This document shows, piece after piece, positions 42,545-51,013 of a stretch of DNA of 64,000 nt. The DNA is from Thermopetrobacter sp964430935 (lineage in GTDB: Bacteria > Pseudomonadota > Alphaproteobacteria > Rhizobiales > Aestuariivirgaceae). The stretch lies in assembly GCA_964430935.1 (NCBI GenBank), contig CAYSHK010000004.1, forward strand, positions 55,951-119,950, in the 5' to 3' direction. A model generated the notes under the pieces. It ran no database searches and was not told the DNA's origin. It worked only from the letters and a program-made list of their open reading frames with translations. Within the stretch, counting starts at the first letter, position 1; each line of letters opens with the position of its first letter. The position numbers and the translations under genes were made by a program.

Positions 42545-43627
42545 ATGAGCGAAGCCGCTGTCAAGCCTCGCATGCCTGACGAGACGGGTGTGCCGGATCC
42601 GTTTCCTTGGATGCACCCCGTGATGAAGAAGAACTACGGCCAGTGGGACCACCACTTCCGTCCCCGCCCGGGCGTTCTGTGCCACGTGGCGAAGTCCGGC
42701 GACAGGATCTGGACGGTGCGTGCCGGCACCCAGCGGCAGATGGACGTCTTCACCATCCGTCTGCTCTGCGACATCGCCGACGAGTTCTCCGGCGGTTACG
42801 TGCGCTTCACCACGCGCTCCAACATCGAGTTCCTGCTCGATGACGAGAGCAAGGTCGAGCCGCTGATCGAGAAGCTCAACGAGCACGGCTTCCCGGTGGG
42901 TGGCACCGGCAACTCGGTGTCGATGATCTCGCACACCCAGGGCTGGCTGCACTGCGACATCCCCGGCACGGACGCCTCCGGCGTCGTGAAGTCCCTGATG
43001 GACCTCATGTACGAGGAGTTCGTCAACGAGGAGATGCCGAACCGCGTGCGCATCACCACCTCCTGCTGCCAGATCAACTGCGGCGGTCAGGGCGACATCG
43101 CGGTGAACGTGCAGTACACCAAGCCGCCGCGCATCAATCACGAGCTGGTGGCCAACGTCTGCGAGCGTCCGGCGGTGGTGGCCCGCTGCCCGGTGGCGGC
43201 CATCCGTCCGGCTCTGGTGAACGGCAAGCCGTCGCTGGAGGTGGACGAGAAGAAGTGCGTCTGCTGCGGCGCCTGCTACGCTCCGTGCCCGCCGATGCAG
43301 ATCAACGGCAAGGAGGAGACCCGCATCGCCGTGTGGGTCGGCGGCAAGCACTCCAACGCCCGCTCCAAGCCGAAGTTCCACAAGCTGGTCATGGCCGGCC
43401 TGCCGAACAATCCGCCGCGCTGGCCGGAAGTGGGCGAGGTGGTCATGAAGATCCTCCGCGCCTACAAGGAGAACGCGAAGGACTGGGAGCGCATCGGCGA
43501 GTGGATCGAGCGCATCGGCTGGCCGCGGTTCTTCGAGCTGATCGATGTGCCGTTCGTGAAGCACCACATCGACACGTGGACCTATGCGCGCCTGACGCAC
43601 AACCATTCCACGCACATCCAGTACTGA
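42545..43627 (+). CDS. dsrB: Dissimilatory sulfite reductase beta subunit DsrB
   Basis: 360 residues. It provides the catalytic siroheme site of DsrAB; cysteines in TTSCCQINCGGQGD (174, 175, 179) and ARCPVAAIRP are the cluster and siroheme ligands. The ferredoxin domain KKCVCCGACYAPCPPMQ is intact. The ATG has a TGGAGGGAAGAG site. It is followed by another GC-rich hairpin before dsrE. Confidence 0.97.
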   Translation: MSEAAVKPRMPDETGVPDPFPWMHPVMKKNYGQWDHHFRPRPGVLCHVAKSGDRIWTVRAGTQRQMDVFTIRLLCDIADEFSGGYVRFTTRSNIEFLLDDESKVEPLIEKLNEHGFPVGGTGNSVSMISHTQGWLHCDIPGTDASGVVKSLMDLMYEEFVNEEMPNRVRITTSCCQINCGGQGDIAVNVQYTKPPRINHELVANVCERPAVVARCPVAAIRPALVNGKPSLEVDEKKCVCCGACYAPCPPMQINGKEETRIAVWVGGKHSNARSKPKFHKLVMAGLPNNPPRWPEVGEVVMKILRAYKENAKDWERIGEWIERIGWPRFFELIDVPFVKHHIDTWTYARLTHNHSTHIQY

Positions 43628-43636
43628 CGTGAAGCG

Positions 43637-43667
43637 GGGCCGGCGCGCCGGGATCGTGCGCCGGCCC
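43637..43667 (+). terminator. Intercistronic hairpin dsrB-dsrE
   Basis: A 10-bp stem GGGCCGGCGC / GCGCCGGCCC with an 11-base loop, immediately after dsrB. No T-tract. Confidence 0.55.
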
Positions 43668-43713
43668 GTCCGCAAGGGTGCTGGAAAGGCAATACTGACA
43701 GGGGAAGTTTCAA

Positions 43714-44106
43714 GTGAAACTGGGAATCGTGGTCAACGAGGGGCCCTACACGCACGAGGCATCGGACACCGCCTACAACTTCGCGGTGGCCGCGCTCGAG
43801 AAGGGGCACGAAATCTTCCGCATCTTCTTCTATCACGACGGCGTGAACAACGCGACGCGCCTGATGGTGCCGCCGCAGGACGACCGGCACATCCAGCAGA
43901 AGTGGAGCGAGCTGGCCGAGAAGCACAATCTCGATCTCGTGGTCTGCATCGCCGCCGCCCAGAGGCGCGGCATTCTGGACGAGAACGAGATGAAGCGGCA
44001 GGGCAAGGATGCCGAGAACCTGGCGCCGGGCTTCCGCATCTCCGGACTCGGACAGCTGATCGAGGCGGGCATCCAGTGCGACCGTCTCGTGATCTTCGGC
44101 GACTGA
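43714..44106 (+). CDS. dsrE: Sulfurtransferase subunit DsrE
   Basis: 130 residues from a GTG start with an AGGGGAAG site. DsrE, F and H form a hexamer that accepts sulfane sulfur and passes it to DsrC. The active cysteine is Cys78 in LDLVVCIAAAQRRG, the position known from Allochromatium. Its presence marks the oxidative type of Dsr locus. Confidence 0.96.
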   Translation: MKLGIVVNEGPYTHEASDTAYNFAVAALEKGHEIFRIFFYHDGVNNATRLMVPPQDDRHIQQKWSELAEKHNLDLVVCIAAAQRRGILDENEMKRQGKDAENLAPGFRISGLGQLIEAGIQCDRLVIFGD

Positions 44107-44127
44107 TCCTGGAAGGGGAGACGAGGA

Positions 44128-44538
44128 ATGTCTGAAGGCGTCAAGAAGTTTCTTTACGTGAACCGCAAGGCCCCGCACGGGACCATCTACGCCCTGGAGG
44201 CGCTGGAGGTCGTGCTGATCGGTGCCGCCTTCGAGCAGGATGTGTCGCTGGCCTTCCTGGACGACGGCGTCTTCCAGCTCGTGAAGGGCTGGGACACCAC
44301 CGAGCTGGGCTCGAAGAATTTCCAGCCGACCTACACGGCGCTGGGCGACTACGACATCAGCAAGGTGTTCGTGGAGCGCGAGTCCCTCGAGGAGCGCGGG
44401 CTGACCGAGGCCGATCTGCTCGAGCTGACCTACGAGGACGAGGACGACGACTGGGCGGAGAAGTCCTCCATCCGTGTCGTGTCCCGTGAGGAAATGGCCG
44501 AGATCATGGCCGAGAACGACGTGATCCTGAGCTTCTGA
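44128..44538 (+). CDS. dsrF: Sulfurtransferase subunit DsrF
   Basis: 136 residues with the DsrE/F fold: KKFLYVNRKAPHGTIYALEA then EVVLIGAAFEQDVSLAFLDDG. It contains no cysteine at all, in keeping with a structural rather than catalytic part in the DsrEFH hexamer. An AAGGGGAGACGAGG site precedes the ATG. dsrH begins 14 bases after. Confidence 0.95.
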   Translation: MSEGVKKFLYVNRKAPHGTIYALEALEVVLIGAAFEQDVSLAFLDDGVFQLVKGWDTTELGSKNFQPTYTALGDYDISKVFVERESLEERGLTEADLLELTYEDEDDDWAEKSSIRVVSREEMAEIMAENDVILSF

Positions 44539-44552
44539 GGAGGGTGCGCGAA

Positions 44553-44858
44553 ATGGCCATGTTGCATATAGTGAACAAGTCGCCCTATGAAACGAGCACG
44601 CTTGAGAGCTGCCTGAACCACGCGAAGGAGGGCGACACCGTCCTTCTGATCGAGGACGCGGTCTACGCCGCGATGAAGGGCGGCCGCGCCGCCAACGCGC
44701 TGACCGCGGCCAAGGGCGTGAAGTTCGCCGCGCTGTCCGCGGACCTCAAGGCACGCGGCATTGGCGAGGACAGGATCGTGGAAGGAACCGATGTCGTGGA
44801 CTACGGCGGGTTCGTCGATCTTGTGGAAGCCAACGACGGAACCCAGTCCTGGCTGTGA
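44553..44858 (+). CDS. dsrH: Sulfurtransferase subunit DsrH
   Basis: 101 residues from ATG 44553 (GAGGAGGG site; ATG 44559 is also possible). The core MLHIVNKSPYETSTLESCLN is characteristic, with Cys20, equivalent to the conserved DsrH cysteine. Forms the DsrEFH complex with its two upstream neighbours. Confidence 0.94.
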   Translation: MAMLHIVNKSPYETSTLESCLNHAKEGDTVLLIEDAVYAAMKGGRAANALTAAKGVKFAALSADLKARGIGEDRIVEGTDVVDYGGFVDLVEANDGTQSWL

Positions 44859-44939
44859 CGCCGGGACGGACGACGGGTGGAAAAAGGCCGTGACAAACGG
44901 TCGGGAAATACAGGTTCAAAGCGAAGAGGAGAGGCTGAA

Positions 44940-45272
44940 ATGGCTTACGAAGTGAACGGCAAGACCGTCGAGCACGACGAGGAGGGCTACATCACCAATC
45001 TGAGCGACTGGTCCAAGGAGCTCGCCGAGGTGATCGCCAAGGAAGAGAACATCGACATGACCGACGAGCACTGGGAGGTCGTGAACTTCCTGCGCGAGTA
45101 CTACGACGAGTACCAGATCGCTCCGGCCATCCGCGTGCTCGTGAAGGCCATGAAGAAGAAGTTCGGCCCGGAGAAGGGCAACAACAAGTACCTGTACGAG
45201 CTGTTCCCCTACGGCCCGGCCAAGCAGGCCTGTAAGATCGCCGGCCTGCCGAAGCCCACGGGCTGCGTCTGA
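44940..45272 (+). CDS. dsrC: Sulfur carrier protein DsrC
   Basis: 110 residues. DsrC carries sulfur between DsrEFH, DsrAB and DsrMKJOP. The flexible C-terminal arm KIAGLPKPTGCV holds both redox cysteines, C98 and the penultimate C109, eleven residues apart, as required for the trisulfide chemistry; this separates it from TusE. It is followed by a stable hairpin before dsrM, which may let dsrC be made in excess. Confidence 0.97.
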   Translation: MAYEVNGKTVEHDEEGYITNLSDWSKELAEVIAKEENIDMTDEHWEVVNFLREYYDEYQIAPAIRVLVKAMKKKFGPEKGNNKYLYELFPYGPAKQACKIAGLPKPTGCV

Positions 45273-45302
45273 TACTCGTGCAGAACCGCTTTTGACTACG
45301 GG

Positions 45303-45328
45303 CGGGCCCGGTGGTTCCGCCGGGCCCG
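45303..45328 (+). terminator. Partial terminator between dsrC and dsrM
   Basis: A 9-bp perfect stem CGGGCCCGG / CCGGGCCCG with an 8-base loop followed by TTTCTC, 30 bases after the dsrC stop and only 25 before the dsrM start. The short T-run makes this the most terminator-like of the intercistronic hairpins. Confidence 0.65.
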
Positions 45329-45352
45329 TTTCTCGATCGGGAGGGGAGCCAG

Positions 45353-46111
45353 GTGATCACGACTCTCTATGCGCTGCTGTACTATGCCGCCACCGTGATA
45401 TTCGTCGTCGGCATCGCCTATCGCGTGTGGGGCTACTGGAAGACGCCACAGCCGGCCAACATCGTAACCACGCCTGCTCCGGTGACCCGCACCGGCGTCG
45501 TCTGGCGCATGTTCAAGGAAGTGGCCTTCTTCGAGTCGCTGTGGAAGTCCAACAAGTGGATCTGGATTTTCGCGATGATGTTCCACCTTTCCCTGTGGCT
45601 CATCATCGTCCGTCACCTGCGCTACTTCATCGATCCCGTGTGGACGGTCGTGGTGCTGGCGCAGCCCTTCGGCAAATACGCCGGCTTCTTCTTCGTCCTC
45701 GGCGGACTGGGGCTGCTCTTCAGGCGCTTCGTCGTGGCGCGCGTGCGCTACATTTCCGCCCCTTCCGACTATCTGATGATCCTTATGTTCATCGGCATCG
45801 GCCTGTCCGGACTGATGATGACCTTCGTCACCAAGACGGACATCGTGGCCGTGAAGGCCTTTTTCCGGGGGCTGATGACCTTCAACTGGCAGCCGCTGCC
45901 GACCGATCCCTTCGTTCTGTTGCATCTCGGTCTCGTGGCGCTGTTTCTCATCGTGTTCCCGTTCTCCAAGCTCCTGCACGCGCCGGGCGTCTTCTTCTCG
46001 CCGACCCGGAACATGGTCGACAATCCGCGCGAGAAGTTCCGTCCCGTGCCCTGGCTGCCGCCTGTGAGCGAGGTGACGTTCGATCCGCCCCATGGCTCCA
46101 AGCAGTCCTGA
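45353..46111 (+). CDS. dsrM: DsrM, haem b membrane subunit of DsrMKJOP
   Basis: 252 residues from GTG 45353 (GGAGGGGAG site). NarI-like cytochrome b with about five to six membrane segments; candidate haem ligands lie in MMFHLSLWLIIVRHLRYF and VLLHLGLVALFL. It exchanges electrons with the quinone pool and DsrK. The length is at the short end for DsrM but complete. Confidence 0.94.
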   Translation: MITTLYALLYYAATVIFVVGIAYRVWGYWKTPQPANIVTTPAPVTRTGVVWRMFKEVAFFESLWKSNKWIWIFAMMFHLSLWLIIVRHLRYFIDPVWTVVVLAQPFGKYAGFFFVLGGLGLLFRRFVVARVRYISAPSDYLMILMFIGIGLSGLMMTFVTKTDIVAVKAFFRGLMTFNWQPLPTDPFVLLHLGLVALFLIVFPFSKLLHAPGVFFSPTRNMVDNPREKFRPVPWLPPVSEVTFDPPHGSKQS

Positions 46112-46159
46112 GGCGAGGGTGATTGAGGTTTCAACTGCACGATATGGCGGGAGAGAGCC

Positions 46160-47725
46160 GTGGCTGAGGAAGAAAAAGTCATCGAGGAGCTGACGACCGA
46201 GGAGGCTCTGACCGATCCGCTTTACGTTCCGGAGCCCGTCGAGGGTGCGACGGAGCATGTGCGCAGCTTTCCTGCGGCACCGCAGTTCCAGGAGAAGCTG
46301 GGCTATCCGGGCGAGCGTCCGGACAACTGGCAGGAGGTGGCGCTCGCCAAGATGGACGAGCTGCGGGGCAAGTTCCGCTCCTTCCGGCTGTTCCTCGACA
46401 TCTGCGTGAAGTGCGGCGCCTGCACCGACAAGTGCCACTACTACATGGGCACGGCGGATCCGAAGAACATGCCGGTGGCCCGCCAGGACCTGCTGCGCAG
46501 CGTCTACCGGCGCTACTTCACCCTGCCGGGCAAGTGGTTCCCGGATCTGGTGGGCGCGCGCGAGCTCACCGAGGAGGTTCTGGACGAGTGGTACACCTAC
46601 TACTTCCAGTGCTCCGAGTGCCGGCGCTGCTCCGTGTTCTGCCCCTACGGCATCGACACCGCCGAGATCACCATGGCGGCCCGCGAGATTCTCGACTCGG
46701 TGGGCTACGGCATGAAGTACACCAACGAGATCATCGGCAAGGTGTTCGACATCGGCAACAACCTGGGTCTGCCCAAGCCGGCCCTGGCCTCCACCCTCGA
46801 GGATCTCGAGGAGGAGATCGAGGACGACACAGGCGTGAAGGTCCGTCTGCCGCTGGACGAGCCGGCCGACGTGCTGCTGGTGACGCCGTCCGCCGACTTC
46901 TTCGCCGAGCCGCACATCGACGGCCTGATCGGCTACGCCAAGGTGTTCCATGCGCTCGGAGAGAAGTGGACCCTGTCCTCCTACGCTTCCGAGGCGGCCA
47001 ACTTCGCCATGTTCATCGGTTCCTACGAGAACATGCGGCGGATCGCGCTGCGCATCCGCAAGGCCGCCATCGATCTGGGCGTGAAGCGCATCATCATCGG
47101 CGAGTGCGGCCATGCCTGGCGCGCCGCCTACCAGTTCCTGAACACCCTGGCTGGGCCGTTTGACTTCCTCGATCCGAAGTATCCCGTGCCGCAGCACATC
47201 TGCGAATACACCTGGGAGGCCATCCAGGCCGGGAAGCTGCGCTTCAACAAGGAGGAGAACGACTTCTACAAGGTCACGTTCCACGATTCGTGCAACGTGG
47301 CGCGCGCCTCGCGGATGGGCGACTACCCGGGCGGGCAGTTCGACATCCCGCGCAACATCATCAAGGCGGTCTGCAACAACTACTACGACATGCCGGAGGG
47401 CACCATCCGGGAGGCCACCCTTTGCTGCGGCGGCGGCGGCGGTCTGCTGACCGACGACCTGATGGAGATCCGCAAGAAGGGTGGCAGCCCGCGCATGAAG
47501 GCCCTCAAGCAGGCCACCGAGGAGTACGGCGTGAACAAGATGGCGGCCATCTGCGCCATCTGCAAGACGCAGTTCTCCAAGATCATGCCCTACTACGGCT
47601 ACGGCATGGACGACATCATGTCCGTGCACCAGCTGGTATCCAATGCCATCGTGCTGCCGGGCTCCGAACAGGAGGCCGAACTGGACGGCACGGACGGGGA
47701 CGAGGCCGCGGAGGCCGCCGAATAA
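46160..47725 (+). CDS. dsrK: DsrK, HdrD-like iron-sulfur subunit
   Basis: 521 residues from a GTG start. Cytoplasmic subunit of DsrMKJOP that handles the DsrC disulfide/trisulfide. Two ferredoxin motifs (CVKCGACTDKCHYY and CSECRRCSVFCPYGI) and HdrB/D-type CCG motifs (FHDSCNVAR and TLCCGGGGGLL) that bind the noncubane catalytic cluster are visible. It has a long acidic N-terminus. Confidence 0.96.
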   Translation: MAEEEKVIEELTTEEALTDPLYVPEPVEGATEHVRSFPAAPQFQEKLGYPGERPDNWQEVALAKMDELRGKFRSFRLFLDICVKCGACTDKCHYYMGTADPKNMPVARQDLLRSVYRRYFTLPGKWFPDLVGARELTEEVLDEWYTYYFQCSECRRCSVFCPYGIDTAEITMAAREILDSVGYGMKYTNEIIGKVFDIGNNLGLPKPALASTLEDLEEEIEDDTGVKVRLPLDEPADVLLVTPSADFFAEPHIDGLIGYAKVFHALGEKWTLSSYASEAANFAMFIGSYENMRRIALRIRKAAIDLGVKRIIIGECGHAWRAAYQFLNTLAGPFDFLDPKYPVPQHICEYTWEAIQAGKLRFNKEENDFYKVTFHDSCNVARASRMGDYPGGQFDIPRNIIKAVCNNYYDMPEGTIREATLCCGGGGGLLTDDLMEIRKKGGSPRMKALKQATEEYGVNKMAAICAICKTQFSKIMPYYGYGMDDIMSVHQLVSNAIVLPGSEQEAELDGTDGDEAAEAAE

Positions 47726-47746
47726 GAAAGTCAACGCCAAAGTGAA

Positions 47747-47775
47747 GCCCGCGGCGGACGCCGCGCCGCGCGGGC
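47747..47775 (+). terminator. Intercistronic hairpin dsrK-dsrL
   Basis: GCCCGCGGCG and CGCGCGGGC arms form an imperfect 8-9 bp stem shortly before the dsrL ribosome-binding site. No T-tract. Confidence 0.4.
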
Positions 47776-47791
47776 AGATGGAGGGAAGTAG

Positions 47792-49747
47792 ATGACCAAG
47801 ATCAAGACAGAGGGCAAGAATTTCCGCCGTTTCAGGGACGGCGACTCGCCGAAGAACTGGGACCTCGAGGAGAAGATCTTCGTCGCGGATCACTCCTACA
47901 AGTGCCCCACGTACGTGGTGAAGACGCCCCCCTGCTCGGCCTCCTGCCCGTCCGGACACGACATCCGCGGGTGGCTGGCCATCGCGCGCGGCATGGACAA
48001 GCCGCCGCACGAGGACCAGCCGTGGCAGGAGTACGCCTTCGAGCGCATGACCAAGGCGAACCCCTTCCCGGCGGTCATGGGCCGCGTGTGCCCGGCGCCC
48101 TGCCAGGAGGGTTGCAACCGCAACGTCGTCGACGATTTCGTCGGCATCAACGCCCTTGAGCACTACATCGGCGACTGGGCCATCGAGAACGGACTGAAGT
48201 TCACCGTCCCGGTCTCCGGCGCCAACGAGGCGGCGAAGAAGGTGGCGATCATCGGTGGCGGCCCGGGCGGTCTCGCCGCGGCCTACTTCCTCCGCAAGAA
48301 GGGGCACGCCGTGACCATCTTCGACGAGCACGAGAAGCTGGGCGGGATGATGCGCTACGGCATCCCGACCTACCGCGTGCCGCGCGACAAGCTGGACGCG
48401 GAGATCCAGCGCATCCTCGACATGGGCGTGGAGGTGCGCACCGGCACCCGCGTCGGCCGCGACGTCACCGTGGAGCAGCTCGAGGACGAGTTCGACGCCA
48501 TCTTCTGGGCGATCGGCGCCCAGAAGGGCCGCGGCCTGCCGGTCCCCGGCTGGGAGGGCACCGAGAACTGCATCACCGGCGTGGAGTTCCTGGAGGCCTT
48601 CAACCAGGGCTGGGTCTACGGCACGGCGAAGCGGATCGTGGTCGTCGGCGGTGGTGACACCTCCATCGACGTGGCGTCCGTGGCCCGCCGTCTCGGCCAC
48701 ATCACCGAGGTGAAGTCCGTGGACAACGCCGACGGCAAGGTCGCCGGCTTCGCCGCCGAGGACGTGGCCGGCATCCTGAAGCGCGAGGGCGTGAAGTCGG
48801 TCCTGACCTCGCTGTTCGAGATCGACGAGATGGTGGCCGCGGAGCACGAGCGCGAGGAGGCCATCCGCGAGGGCGTCGAGATCATGGGCGGCGTGATGCC
48901 GCTGGAGGTGATCAAGGACGACAGCGGCAAGGCCGTGGCCCTGAAGATGTGCAAGTGCAAGATGGACGGCATGACGCCGATCCCGATCGAGGGCACCGAG
49001 TTCACCCTCGAGGCGGACATCTTCGTCGCCGCCATCGGTCAGTCCGGCGACTTCGAGGGATACGAGGACTTCGCCAGCGAGCGCGGCTTCATGGAGACCG
49101 ACGCCTTCTTCCGCGTGAAGGGCAAGGAGAAGCATTTCGCAGGTGGCGACATCATCCGTCCGCACCTGCTGACGACCGCCATCGGCCATGCGCGGATCGC
49201 CGCGGACGAGATCGACTTCTTCCTCTCCGGCGAGCCGCTCTCCAAGCGTCCGAAGGTCGACGTCGCGCACTTCAACCTGCTGAACGAGCTGAACCAGCGC
49301 GGCGTCGAGCTGCAGCCCTACGACGGCGGCCAGGTGCCCGGTACCTCGGAAGCCAAGTGGGCAGTGCACAATTTCGAGGACCGCTCCGACAAGGACGTCA
49401 TCACCCACGAGGAGATGTTCCTCGGCCACTTCACCGAGCAGCCGCGCGCGCTCCGCGAGGAGGTGCCCGTGGACGCCGAGAAGGTCCTCGGCAACTTCCA
49501 GGAGCGCATCAAGCCCCTGACGGAGGAGCAGGCGCGCTACGAGGGCGAGCGCTGCATGAGCTGCGGCCTGTGCTTCGAGTGCGACAACTGCGTGATCTTC
49601 TGCCCGCAGGACGCCGTGCACCGCGTTCCGAAGAGCGAGCGGGCCGTGGGACGCTACGTCTTCACGGAGTACACCCGCTGCGTGGGCTGCCACATCTGCT
49701 CCGACGTGTGCCCGACGGGCTACATCAAGATGGGACTTGGACAGTAA
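47792..49747 (+). CDS. dsrL: DsrL, NAD(P)H:acceptor oxidoreductase of the Dsr pathway
   Basis: 651 residues, full length. An iron-sulfur flavoprotein related to GltD. N-terminal Fe-S region with PPCSASCPSGHDIRGW; FAD loop VAIIGGGPGGLAAAYFL; NAD(P)H loop RIVVVGGGDTSIDVASVARR; C-terminal ferredoxin part CMSCGLCFECDNCVIFCP and CVGCHICSDVCPTGY. It transfers electrons released by DsrAB to NAD(P)+ in sulfur oxidisers. Its presence without dsrD supports the oxidative direction. Confidence 0.96.
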   Translation: MTKIKTEGKNFRRFRDGDSPKNWDLEEKIFVADHSYKCPTYVVKTPPCSASCPSGHDIRGWLAIARGMDKPPHEDQPWQEYAFERMTKANPFPAVMGRVCPAPCQEGCNRNVVDDFVGINALEHYIGDWAIENGLKFTVPVSGANEAAKKVAIIGGGPGGLAAAYFLRKKGHAVTIFDEHEKLGGMMRYGIPTYRVPRDKLDAEIQRILDMGVEVRTGTRVGRDVTVEQLEDEFDAIFWAIGAQKGRGLPVPGWEGTENCITGVEFLEAFNQGWVYGTAKRIVVVGGGDTSIDVASVARRLGHITEVKSVDNADGKVAGFAAEDVAGILKREGVKSVLTSLFEIDEMVAAEHEREEAIREGVEIMGGVMPLEVIKDDSGKAVALKMCKCKMDGMTPIPIEGTEFTLEADIFVAAIGQSGDFEGYEDFASERGFMETDAFFRVKGKEKHFAGGDIIRPHLLTTAIGHARIAADEIDFFLSGEPLSKRPKVDVAHFNLLNELNQRGVELQPYDGGQVPGTSEAKWAVHNFEDRSDKDVITHEEMFLGHFTEQPRALREEVPVDAEKVLGNFQERIKPLTEEQARYEGERCMSCGLCFECDNCVIFCPQDAVHRVPKSERAVGRYVFTEYTRCVGCHICSDVCPTGYIKMGLGQ

Positions 49748-49770
49748 CCTTCAGGATCACGGGCCTTGCC

Positions 49771-50241
49771 ATGAAACCCAGGCTGACGAGACTTGCAGCG
49801 ATCTTCGGCATCGGCCTTGCCGTCGCGCTCGGCGCGACGGCGGGCCGGGCCGGCGAGGTCGCACCCAGGCCGATCATCGACAAGACGAAGGGGGATTGCG
49901 TGCTGCCGGCCGACCAGATGCGCCGCGAGCACATGAACATCCTCAAGCATCGGCGGGACGAGACCATGTATCAGGGCATCCGCGGCGGCAAGCAGTCGCT
50001 GCGCGCCTGTCTCGACTGTCATGCGGTCAAGGGGGACGACGGCAAGCCCGTGAGCATCTCGTCGCCGAAGCACTTCTGCCGGGTGTGCCACGACTACGCG
50101 GCCGTCAAGGTGGATTGCTGGGACTGCCACATCTCGGTGCCCGACAAGGCGGCGGGTCATGCGGCCCTGAAGTTCCGTGCCGGTTCCATGCGGGCCGAGG
50201 CCTCCGGACTGAAGAGCTATCTCGAGGGAGGGGACAAATGA
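49771..50241 (+). CDS. dsrJ: DsrJ, triheme cytochrome c
   Basis: 156 residues. A signal peptide or membrane anchor (about 1-27) followed by three CXXCH sites: CLDCH, CRVCH and CWDCH. The early conserved cysteine C43 in KGDCVLPADQM corresponds to the residue that gives one DsrJ haem its unusual His/Cys ligation. It is the periplasmic subunit of DsrMKJOP. Its stop overlaps the dsrO start (ATGA). Confidence 0.96.
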   Translation: MKPRLTRLAAIFGIGLAVALGATAGRAGEVAPRPIIDKTKGDCVLPADQMRREHMNILKHRRDETMYQGIRGGKQSLRACLDCHAVKGDDGKPVSISSPKHFCRVCHDYAAVKVDCWDCHISVPDKAAGHAALKFRAGSMRAEASGLKSYLEGGDK

Positions 50242-50987
50242 GCGGACAGACGCCCGATACCCGGGTGGACGAGGCGCGCCGCGAGTTCCTGCGCAATGCG
50301 GCGACGGCTTCCGTCCTGACCCTGGCTCCCGGCGTGACCCTGATGACGGCCGGTGTCTCCGAGGCCCAGGCCAAGGTCGATCCGGGCAAGCGCTGGGGCA
50401 TGCTGATCGACACCACGAAGTGCACCTCCGGCTGCGACAAGTGCGTGGCCGCCTGCAAGGCCGAGAACGGCTGGCGGGCCGAGGAGGGCTCTCCGACCGA
50501 TCCGCAGTGGATCCGCAAGGTGGACGTGAAGGATCCGAAGACGGGCTTCGCCATGTCCCTGCCGGTGATGTGCCAGCACTGCACGAATCCGCCCTGCGTG
50601 GACGTGTGTCCGACGGGCGCCTCCATGCAGCGGGCCGACGGCATCGTGCTCGTCAACAGGCACATCTGCATCGGCTGCCGCTACTGCATGATGGCCTGCC
50701 CGTACAAGGCGCGGTCCTTCGCCCACGAGGAGGTTCCGGAGAACGAGAAGGTGCCGTGGGCGCCGCGCGGCCAGGGCTGCGTGGAGGCCTGCACCATGTG
50801 CGTCCACCGCGTGGACGCGGGCGGGATACCGGCCTGTGCCGAGGCCTGCGACAAGGGGGCCATCGTGTTCGGTGATCTCAACGACAGCGCTTCGGAGATC
50901 TCGAAGCGGCTGGCGCAGTTCCCGTCCTATCAGATCCGTGCCGATCTGGGATGTGATCCCGGCGTGCGCTACGCGCGTCTGCCTTGA
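50238..50987 (+). CDS. dsrO: DsrO, periplasmic ferredoxin subunit
   Basis: 249 residues. A twin-arginine signal (ARREFLRNAATASVL) sends the folded Fe-S protein to the periplasm. Four cysteine clusters are visible: CTSGCDKCVAACKAENG, CQHCTNPPCVDVCP, CIGCRYCMMACPY and CVEACTMCVHR...CAEAC. It relays electrons between DsrJ and DsrP. Confidence 0.95.
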   Translation: MSGQTPDTRVDEARREFLRNAATASVLTLAPGVTLMTAGVSEAQAKVDPGKRWGMLIDTTKCTSGCDKCVAACKAENGWRAEEGSPTDPQWIRKVDVKDPKTGFAMSLPVMCQHCTNPPCVDVCPTGASMQRADGIVLVNRHICIGCRYCMMACPYKARSFAHEEVPENEKVPWAPRGQGCVEACTMCVHRVDAGGIPACAEACDKGAIVFGDLNDSASEISKRLAQFPSYQIRADLGCDPGVRYARLP

Positions 50988-51013
50988 GCGGAAAGAGGGG
51001 AGTTTTGCGAGCC

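Noticed and set aside
44940..45272. dsrC as TusE of tRNA thiolation
   Set aside because: Both C-terminal cysteines are present and the gene lies inside the dsr operon; TusE has only the last cysteine.
45296..49693. A 1465-codon open frame on the minus strand opposite dsrM-dsrK-dsrL
   Set aside because: It mirrors the codon pattern of the real genes, is rich in His/Asp/Val/Leu typical of antisense GC-rich frames, and has no recognisable domain.
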